In this document: in pieces, positions 1-4,628 of the stretch
Layout of the letters: the number at the start of each line of letters is the position of its first letter
Numbering within the stretch: the stretch's first letter is position 1
Source: a bacterium
Lineage (GTDB): Bacteria > Patescibacteria > ABY1 > BM507 > VMTK01
Direction: 5' to 3'
DNA length: 6,901 nt
Assembly: GCA_030641105.1 (NCBI GenBank)
Contig: DAOWHZ010000018.1
Coordinates: 1 to 6,901 of the forward strand
Position numbers and translations under genes: made by a program
Notes under the pieces: generated by a model
Seen by the model: only the letters and a program-made list of their open reading frames with translations
The model's database searches: none
Told to the model about the DNA's origin: nothing

Positions 1-517
<517 letters not shown>

Positions 518-674
518 TTAGAAGCTAAAGTATTTGGCTTTTAAACCATCTGAACCCGAGGAGACATTATAAACGGCGGCTTTCACGAGTAATCGTGATT
601 GAAAAAGTTGACTCATATCGGTGAAGTCCTATCATACATTTGAATTTTAACCTGTCGTATGTTAGGATAATACC

Positions 675-680
675 GAGGGA
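675..680 (+). promoter_or_regulatory. Ribosome binding site of the homing endonuclease, inside the intron core
   Basis: GAGGGA lies 8 nt before ATG 689 but only 2 nt before TTG 683, which favours the ATG. The same bases belong to the Q/P6 part of the ribozyme core, so translation and folding or splicing of the intron may compete. Confidence 0.6.
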
Positions 681-688
681 AGTTGATT

Positions 689-1135
689 ATGTCTAAAGCA
701 ATAACTACAATTAAAAGAGCGTATTTAGCTGGTTTTCTTGATGGAGACGGAAGTATTTATGTAAGATTAAAACCAAACACAACATATAAATTTGGGTTTC
801 AGGTTTCTCCTTATATAATACTTTTTCAGTCAAAAAAAGAGAAAGAAAATTTTAATAAAATATGTTCAATAATAAATTGTGGTTATATGCGCGAAAGAAA
901 AGATGGAATATTAGAATATACTATTAACAGAAAAAATGAAATCGTTAATTTTCTAAATCTCGTAAGCCCTTATTTGATTTTAAAGAAGAAACAAGCAAAA
1001 TTAATGGTTAAGATATTGAACAAGAAAGAAAAAGTAAAAAGTAAAAATGATTTCCAGAAATTAATGGAATTGACAGAACAATTTAGAATACTAAATTATT
1101 CTAAAAAACGAAAAAGACATAATTTAACCCCGTAG
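689..1135 (+). CDS. I-CreI-like LAGLIDADG homing endonuclease (intron-encoded)
   Basis: This 148-aa protein closely follows I-CreI (163 aa), a homodimeric single-motif LAGLIDADG endonuclease that cuts intron-less 23S genes so the intron is copied in. The motif YLAGFLDGDGSI is at residues 12-23, with metal-binding Asp at position 20 exactly as in I-CreI. KPN-TYKF (28-35), Q38, Q47, GY-R-R (65-70) and the LKKKQA segment (98-103, K99 matching catalytic K98) also align. I-CreI Arg51 appears to be replaced by a lysine or displaced by one residue. I chose ATG 689 over TTG 683 because it puts the motif in exact I-CreI register and lies 8 nt after GAGGGA (675-680). The stop (1133-1135) abuts the 5' strand of P7. 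The gene is much richer in A+T than the rRNA exons. It is probably active, since no frameshift or missing motif is seen. Confidence 0.93.
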   Translation: MSKAITTIKRAYLAGFLDGDGSIYVRLKPNTTYKFGFQVSPYIILFQSKKEKENFNKICSIINCGYMRERKDGILEYTINRKNEIVNFLNLVSPYLILKKKQAKLMVKILNKKEKVKSKNDFQKLMELTEQFRILNYSKKRKRHNLTP

Positions 1136-1261
1136 AGACTGATCCTTTAATGGAGAGGGTGATGCTATGTAAAAAAATTATGCATTACCAAAACGTCAAC
1201 CTCCCGTAATATTGCGGGATGATGGTATAGTCCAATACATTTAGTGATAAGTGATAATATG

Positions 1262-1549
<288 letters not shown>

Positions 1550-1571
1550 CACATTTTTGATTTTAACGTTA

Positions 1572-1605
1572 TCGCCCTTTGGGCGAGCCGCACTACAAAT
1601 GCGGC
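1572..1605 (+). other. Two tandem hairpins in the 23S-5S spacer
   Basis: TCGCCC (1572-1577) pairs with GGGCGA (1581-1586) around a TTT loop. GCCGCA (1587-1592) pairs with TGCGGC (1600-1605) around a 7-nt loop. The two stems are directly adjacent and lie about 20 nt after the 23S end. They may be processing signals for the 23S 3' end. No T-run follows, so they are not terminators. Confidence 0.55.
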
Positions 1606-1626
1606 ACATGCGAATTATGTTTATAG

Positions 1627-1762
1627 ATTGAATTGCAGTGCTGGGCGAAAAAGGCAGGGGTTCATGAGAGAAGCTGGTAAATGCTTCTGAACCCTTAAAA
1701 TGTCAAAGGACATTTCAGCCCAGCACTATTTCTCTTTTTAATTATGGGCACTGTAATTCAAT
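1627..1762 (+). ncRNA. Structured RNA element in the 23S-5S spacer, family not recognised
   Basis: Inverted repeats nest here. AGTGCTGGGC (1637-1646) pairs perfectly with GCCCAGCACT (1718-1727). The 14-nt arm 1627-1640 pairs with 1749-1762 with one mismatch and shares AGTG with the first helix, so the two helices compete or stack with a bulge. Inside are GGGTTCA 1658-1664/TGAACCC 1688-1694, GAAGC 1670-1674/GCTTC 1683-1687, and AAATGTC 1698-1704/GACATTT 1709-1715 with an AAAG loop. A T-rich stretch (1728-1739) follows the GC helix. It does not match tRNA, SRP RNA, tmRNA or RNase P as far as I can recognise. It could be an rRNA processing structure, an attenuator-like element or an inserted repeat. 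Confidence 0.5.
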
Positions 1763-1770
1763 TTATTGTA

Positions 1771-1914
1771 AAAAACACCATTGTTCTGGTGGTTTTAGCA
1801 AAGGTGCTACACCTGTTCCCATCCCGAACACAGAAGTTAAGACCTTTAGCGCTGATGATACTTAGGTTTTAACCTTGGAAAAGTAAGTCGCCGCCAGAAC
1901 AATGGTGTTTTTTT
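1771..1914 (+). terminator. Intrinsic terminator merged with the 5S closing helix
   Basis: The flanks extend 5S helix I into a 22-bp helix, 1771-1792 with 1891-1912, with a single T-G wobble (1790/1893), followed by T-run 1908-1914. The 5S stem therefore appears to serve as the hairpin of the rRNA operon terminator. The flanking 12 bp must be trimmed to release mature 5S. Confidence 0.7.
1784..1900 (+). rRNA. rrf: 5S rRNA
   Basis: The gene contains the conserved 5S core CACCTGTTCCCATCCCGAAC and AGAAGTTAAG, with the expected length of about 117 nt. Helix I is formed by TTCTGGTGG near the 5' end and CCGCCAGAA near the 3' end. The exact ends are uncertain because the closing helix continues without a break into flanking DNA. 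It lies downstream of 23S on the same strand in the usual 23S-5S order, with no tRNA in the spacer. Confidence 0.95.
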
Positions 1915-2007
1915 GTTTCGCATTTTTTGAGTAGAGATAACTTTTGAAACAAAAAATTTAAAATATTTTTTATAAATTATTGCTCAAAAGGTGCAAGGTT
2001 TATCAAT

Positions 2008-2040
2008 AAAAACCATCATGGCTATACCAAGATGGTTTTT
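2008..2040. terminator. Bidirectional intrinsic terminator
   Basis: AAAAACCATC (2008-2017) pairs perfectly with GATGGTTTTT (2031-2040) around a 13-nt loop that itself holds TGG/CCA. T-rich tails are present on both strands. It lies between the + strand rRNA operon and the 3' end of the minus-strand miniprotein, so it can serve both. Confidence 0.7.
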
Positions 2041-2067
2041 GTTTTTGTGTATTTTATAATTAGCTGT

Positions 2068-2181
2068 TTAGATTGAACCATACGAAAGCCATCCTATAGC
2101 TAAAATTGCGGCAAGAGTAACTGTGAAAATTGCTAAAACAACAGCGTAAAGAATAATGTCGTATGCTTTTACTTTTTTCAT
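2068..2181 (-). CDS. Single-span membrane miniprotein (37 aa), hypothetical
   Basis: The reading frame runs from ATG (2181-2179) to TAA (2070-2068). A basic N-terminus (MKKVKAYD) is followed by a hydrophobic span at about residues 9-31 (IILYAVVLAIFTVTLAAILA...) and a short polar tail ending YGSI, the layout of a small inner-membrane protein. There is no clear Shine-Dalgarno site, only a weak AAAGAT about 20 nt upstream. A perfect TATAAT lies about 48-53 nt upstream and a terminator lies just after the stop. No family is recognised. It is supported by composition and by flanking signals rather than by homology. Confidence 0.5.
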   Translation of the reverse strand: MKKVKAYDIILYAVVLAIFTVTLAAILAIGWLSYGSI

Positions 2182-2210
2182 AAATTTTTAATTATTTATC
2201 TTTAAAAAAG

Positions 2211-2241
2211 TTGTTAACATATATTTATATTATACTATATT
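2211..2241. promoter_or_regulatory. Divergent promoter region between the miniprotein and EndoQ
   Basis: On the minus strand a consensus TATAAT occupies 2234-2229, giving a start near 2222 for the 37-aa gene. Its -35 is poor. On the + strand TTAACA (2214-2219) lies 16 nt from TATATT (2236-2241), a fair match that would leave an EndoQ leader of about 90 nt. Such A+T-rich DNA gives chance hits, so confidence is limited. Confidence 0.35.
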
Positions 2242-2335
2242 TTTTAAATTTTTAAAATAGTTTAATGTTGTTTTACAAGGAGTTTGTAATAAATTTTTGT
2301 TTGCTTAATTTTTTTTAAGATGATAAAGTAAAAAT

Positions 2336-3703
2336 ATGCAACAAATTGCGGATTTGCATATCCATTCCAAATATTCCCGCGCTTGTTCGCCGCGGTTAAC
2401 ACTGCCCAATATTGATAAAACCTGCCGCATTAAAGGCGTGGATATTATTGCTACCGGGGATTTTACATATCCAGAGTGGTTTTCTGATATTAAAAATTTC
2501 CTCACCCCCAGCCCCTCTCCCCGCAATGGCTGCGGGGAGAGGGGAGCTAAGGATTCTGGCTTGTATATATTAAAAACAGCAGAAGATGAAAAAATTAAAT
2601 TTTTACTTTCTACTGAATTGGCTTTGATATACAAAAAAGGCGATAAAGTCAGGCGAATACATATTATGGTGCATGCGCCGAATATTAAGCAAGCTGAAGA
2701 ATTAAATAAATATTTGGATAAAAAATATAATATTAGATCTGACGGGCGGCCGATTTTAGGCATGCCTGCTGAAGAATTGGTAAAATTATGCTTATCAATT
2801 CATCCTAAATTTTTAATTTACCCGGCTCATATCTGGACGCCATGGTTTGCTGTGTTTGGCTCTAAATCCGGTTTTGATTCTATGGAAGAATGTTTTGGCG
2901 ATTACACAGAACATATTTATGCTTATGAGACCGGCTTGTCTTCTGACCCTGAAATGAATTGGCGTTTGTCCGTCTTGGATAAATTAACTTTGCTGTCTAA
3001 TTCTGATGCGCATAGTTTGCCAAATATTGGCAGGGAAGCAAATGTTTTTGATTTGGCTGAAATTAGTTATGATGAGATATATGATGTGATTAAACATAAA
3101 AACCCTCCTTCGCCAAGGCTACGGCGGGCAGACACGAAAACACGAAAACACGAAAACACTGAAACAAAAGATAAGGAGCCGGATTCCTTTTTGGATTACA
3201 CAATTGAATTTTATCCTGAAGAAGGCATGTATCATTTTGATGGGCATCGTGATTGTAATATTTGTTTTGCGCCGGAGGAAACCAAAAAGCATAAAGGCAT
3301 TTGCCCTGTTTGCAAAAGGCCAATGACTGTTGGAGTAATGAGCAGAGTTGATGAGTTAGCTGATCGGCCAGCCGGCTTTAAATTAAAAGGCGCGCCAGGA
3401 TTTAAAAAATTAGTTGAGTTAGACAAAATCATTGCTGAAGCCAAGGGTATTAAGTCGCGCAATTCTCAAGCCGTGCAAGCTGAATACAATAGTTTGGTTC
3501 AACAATTTGGCAATGAATTAAATATTTTAATGAATGTTGATTTAGCAGATTTGAAAAAAGCAACTTTGCCAGAAGTCGCTGAAGGAATTAAACGAGTGCG
3601 CCAAGGCGAGTTAACAGTTAAACCGGGCTTTGACGGGCAGTATGGGGCAGTTAAAATATTTAGGGATGATGAGAAGAAGAGTAATCAACAGAGTTTATTT
3701 TAG
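2336..3703 (+). CDS. Endonuclease Q-type DNA repair nuclease (PHP domain, TIGR00375-like)
   Basis: This 455-aa protein resembles EndoQ, which nicks DNA 5' of deaminated bases (uracil, hypoxanthine, xanthine) and at abasic sites. Such proteins are often mislabelled as UvrD helicases. PHP metal ligands are visible: DLHIHS (D6, H8, H10), GD at 41-42, E94, H109/H113, PAH at 163-165, YETG (E198) and SDAH (D224, H226). The EndoQ signature IEFYPEEG-YHFDGH is at 290-304, followed by a zinc site CNIC (307, 310) and CPVC (323, 326), then a helical C-terminal region. Two repeat-derived segments (about residues 55-72 and 255-278) lengthen it beyond the archaeal enzyme (about 424 aa). The C-terminus QQSLF resembles a sliding-clamp motif. 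The start ATG 2336 puts the first PHP motif near the N-terminus as expected, without a clear SD. It is monocistronic between a divergent gene and a strong palindrome. Confidence 0.88.
   Translation: MQQIADLHIHSKYSRACSPRLTLPNIDKTCRIKGVDIIATGDFTYPEWFSDIKNFLTPSPSPRNGCGERGAKDSGLYILKTAEDEKIKFLLSTELALIYKKGDKVRRIHIMVHAPNIKQAEELNKYLDKKYNIRSDGRPILGMPAEELVKLCLSIHPKFLIYPAHIWTPWFAVFGSKSGFDSMEECFGDYTEHIYAYETGLSSDPEMNWRLSVLDKLTLLSNSDAHSLPNIGREANVFDLAEISYDEIYDVIKHKNPPSPRLRRADTKTRKHENTETKDKEPDSFLDYTIEFYPEEGMYHFDGHRDCNICFAPEETKKHKGICPVCKRPMTVGVMSRVDELADRPAGFKLKGAPGFKKLVELDKIIAEAKGIKSRNSQAVQAEYNSLVQQFGNELNILMNVDLADLKKATLPEVAEGIKRVRQGELTVKPGFDGQYGAVKIFRDDEKKSNQQSLF
2501..2546 (+). repeat. GC-rich palindromic repeat inserted in frame in the EndoQ gene
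   Basis: Arms 2512-2525 and 2531-2544 (CCCCTCTCCCCGCA and its complement) are perfect over 14 bp around a 5-nt loop, preceded by CTCACCCCCAG. It encodes LTPSPSPRNGCGERG, residues 56-70, in a surface-loop position between PHP motifs. The GC content is far above its surroundings. Peptides of the type LTPSPSP.. or PQPLRGEGLGVR are, from general experience, the translation of a dispersed intergenic palindrome, so this is probably a mobile repeat tolerated inside a gene. Confidence 0.75.
3101..3170 (+). repeat. Composite repeat insertion in the EndoQ gene, with 8-bp tandem units
   Basis: An imperfect palindromic block (CTTCGCC at 3108-3114, GGCGGG at 3123-3128) is followed by three exact CACGAAAA units (3133-3156) and a degenerate fourth (3157-3164). 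It encodes NPPSPRLRRADTKTRKHENT, residues about 256-275, between the PHP domain and the EFYPEEG/zinc region, where related proteins have a short linker. The 8-bp period is not a multiple of three, so each unit is read in a different frame, which indicates non-coding origin. Confidence 0.7.
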
Positions 3704-3734
3704 ATGAAATAAGAAAAATAAACAATGAAGAAAT

Positions 3735-3794
3735 AAATAAAACAAATAATGAAGGCGACATTCCGGAATGTCGCCTTCATTGTTTGTTTTATTT
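3735..3794. terminator. 60-nt near-perfect palindrome downstream of EndoQ, likely bidirectional terminator
   Basis: The two 30-nt arms 3735-3764 and 3765-3794 are complementary except for one T-G pair (3747/3782). The core around TTCCGGAA (3761-3768) is GC-richer, and the outer arms are A-rich and T-rich. It starts 31 nt after the EndoQ stop. The zero-loop symmetry and dense GC core also suit a dispersed palindromic repeat. Confidence 0.65.
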
Positions 3795-3835
3795 GCTAAT
3801 TTTAGACAAAAAACAAAGATAAAATCTATTTACAC

Positions 3836-3864
3836 TTGACAAGTTTTGTCAGCTATGCTAAGAT
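3836..3864 (+). promoter_or_regulatory. Strong sigma70-type promoter
   Basis: TTGACA (3836-3841), a 17-bp spacer and TAAGAT (3859-3864) make the best promoter in the window. The predicted start is near 3871, immediately before the structured RNA. Confidence 0.8.
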
Positions 3865-3870
3865 GAAATA

Positions 3871-4012
3871 TTGGGAAAAGATAAAGGTCAGTTTAAACGG
3901 GCCAGGCACGACAAGCATGGGGATTTTCCGTTTACTTTTCACATTTGGTTTTTTAAACTAAATAATTAGTAGTGGAGATTTTCTTGCCTTGCCCGTTTAA
4001 GTTGATCTTTTT
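3871..4012 (+). ncRNA. Candidate structured sRNA or leader RNA (about 140 nt), family not recognised
   Basis: From the predicted start the transcript folds into a rod. Helix A pairs 3883-3902 with 3991-4010 (20 bp, three G-U wobbles). After one mismatch AGGCA 3904-3908 pairs with TGCCT 3985-3989. TTTTCAC 3936-3942 pairs with GTGGAGA 3972-3978, and ACTAA 3957-3961 pairs with TTAGT 3966-3970. A 27-nt one-sided bulge (3909-3935) contains GCATGGGGATTTTCC. Helix A overlaps a T-run (4008-4012), so it can terminate transcription. The rod with an internal bubble recalls 6S RNA in outline, but I see no diagnostic 6S motif. The next gene has its own possible promoter, favouring a separate sRNA. A regulatory leader remains possible. 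Confidence 0.6.
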
Positions 4013-4019
4013 AACTCCT

Positions 4020-4064
4020 ACGAATCTACAAATCCTTTCACGAATTTACAAATACGAATTTGTA
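4020..4064 (+). repeat. Degenerate ACGAATYTACAAAT repeats
   Basis: Two 14-nt copies (4020-4033 and 4040-4053, one difference) recur at a 20-nt period, followed by a partial ACGAATTT (4054-4061). The second copy also forms a hairpin, TACAAAT 4047-4053/ATTTGTA 4058-4064. A directly repeated GTTTATAAAA follows (4066-4075, 4078-4087). This looks like a remnant of a dispersed repeat. Confidence 0.5.
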
Positions 4065-4088
4065 TGTTTATAAAAAGGTTTATAAAAT
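4060..4088 (+). promoter_or_regulatory. Possible promoter of the 56-aa gene
   Basis: TTGTAT (4060-4065), a 17-bp spacer and TAAAAT (4083-4088) would start transcription near 4095, giving a leader of about 28 nt that carries the SD. The A+T-rich setting lowers certainty. Confidence 0.4.
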
Positions 4089-4106
4089 TTGATAACAAAA
4101 AAATTT

Positions 4107-4114
4107 AAAGGAGG
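4107..4114 (+). promoter_or_regulatory. Consensus Shine-Dalgarno of the 56-aa gene
   Basis: AAAGGAGG lies 8 nt before ATG 4123. It is the only full-strength SD in the window. It fixes this start and suggests high translation. Confidence 0.8.
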
Positions 4115-4122
4115 ATTTACAA

Positions 4123-4293
4123 ATGAGTAAAAAATCAATCAGTGGAACAGTTTTAAGCATCGTGGTCGCGATAGCTAGCATTTACTTCATTGGGCACAAT
4201 AACACGATTGCATGGTTGGCCATAGGGGCACTCGCGATTATCGTTTTTTTAACATGTAAGAGTATTAGAGAGGATATTAAAAGATTGGGATAA
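4123..4293 (+). CDS. Two-span membrane miniprotein (56 aa), hypothetical
   Basis: ATG 4123 to TAA 4293 is preceded by a consensus SD. The protein has a short basic N-terminus (MSKKSISG), hydrophobic spans at about residues 9-24 and 29-45 joined by a polar turn (HNNT), and a charged tail (CKSIREDIKRLG), fitting a helical-hairpin inner-membrane protein. It is the first gene after the structured RNA and is followed about 30 nt later by an intrinsic terminator, so it forms a compact transcription unit. No family is recognised. Holin-like or toxin-like roles would fit the shape, but nothing specific supports them. Its strong SD and somewhat higher GC set it apart from the neighbours. Confidence 0.78.
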   Translation: MSKKSISGTVLSIVVAIASIYFIGHNNTIAWLAIGALAIIVFLTCKSIREDIKRLG

Positions 4294-4325
4294 TGTACAC
4301 AAAAACATTTACAATGTTTCACAAC

Positions 4326-4356
4326 AAGGTAGTCGATAATACGATTGCCTTTTTTT
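4326..4356 (+). terminator. Intrinsic terminator of the 56-aa gene
   Basis: AAGGTAGTCG (4326-4335) pairs with CGATTGCCTT (4342-4351), a 10-bp stem with two wobbles and a 6-nt loop, followed by a T-run to 4356. A smaller hairpin (AAACATT/AATGTTT) precedes it around 4303-4319. Confidence 0.75.
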
Positions 4357-4587
4357 ACTAAATTTCAAAAGTGCTCAATTAAAATATATAAAAACTATTT
4401 ATTGAGTAAAATTTTGTTTAATAAGTTATATAAGAACTCATTGTTTTTTTATTAAAAATTAATTAAAATTAAGTTATAAATTTCTAATTAGAACACTTCA
4501 TGAATGGAAATTTATTTATATTTTAATTGTATCAATGTTTAATTTTAGTAATCAATACCAGCGTGGGAACAGCAGTGAATTTCGTGT
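4357..4587. other. A+T-rich intergenic region, no gene seen
   Basis: No reading frame with coding character or recognisable RNA was found. The region has many TTAATTAA-like runs and a weak TATATT at 4517-4522. Short + strand frames starting near 4527-4535 only become long by running antisense through the vanW-like gene. Confidence 0.5.
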
Positions 4588-4628
4588 ATTCCGCAGGTTG
4601 TTATTACAAGACTTGCGGAATTTTTTTT
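4588..4628 (+). terminator. Intrinsic terminator on the + strand, abutting the VanW gene end
   Basis: ATTCCGCAGGT (4588-4598) pairs with ACTTGCGGAAT (4611-4621), 11 bp with one wobble and an extra TTGT/ACAA inside, followed by eight Ts (4621-4628). The T-run is on the + strand, so it stops + transcripts before they enter the convergent vanW-like gene. On the minus strand the hairpin comes right after the vanW-like stop but has no T-run. Confidence 0.65.

Larger units (their letters stand above)
518..1261 (+). mobile_element. Group I self-splicing intron in 23S rRNA (E. coli site 2593), with homing endonuclease ORF
   Basis: The 744-nt insertion splits conserved rRNA after a U (T517) and ends in G (1261, the omega G), as group I introns do. 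Visible core: P3 GTTGAC 607-612 with GTCAAC 1195-1200; P4 CGGT 619-622 with ACCG 672-675; P5 627-637 with 657-667 (one mismatch); the Q-like segment around 670-682; P7 GACT 1137-1140 with AGTC 1229-1232, the latter in an S-like TATAGTCC; P8 TCCCG 1202-1206 with CGGGA 1215-1219. An extra hairpin 1158-1165/1182-1189 lies between the 5' strand of P7 and the 3' strand of P3, like the P7.1/P7.2 of group IA introns. A plausible guide sequence is 573-582: G576 can wobble with the splice-site U517 in P1 (511-517/576-582, one mismatch), and ACG 573-575 can pair with exon-2 CGT in P10. The endonuclease ORF fills the P6 loop. The Chlamydomonas I-CreI intron occupies the same site. The subgroup (IA) is inferred. 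Confidence 0.92.

Noticed and set aside
683..688. TTG start for the homing endonuclease
   Set aside because: It would sit only 2 nt from the SD-like GAGGGA and shift the motif out of register with I-CreI. ATG 689 fits both.
1627..1762. A spacer tRNA or a second intron
   Set aside because: There is no cloverleaf or anticodon arm, and the element lies outside mature rRNA, so no exon is interrupted.
2305..2763. Minus-strand 152-aa frame containing PQPLRGEGLGVR
   Set aside because: It is antisense to EndoQ. The familiar peptide is only the reverse translation of the palindromic repeat.
3133..3164. CRISPR-like array
   Set aside because: The units are 8 bp and contiguous with no spacers, so this is a simple tandem repeat.
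3090..3462. Two minus-strand frames inside EndoQ
   Set aside because: They are shadows of a well-supported PHP/zinc-site protein on the + strand.
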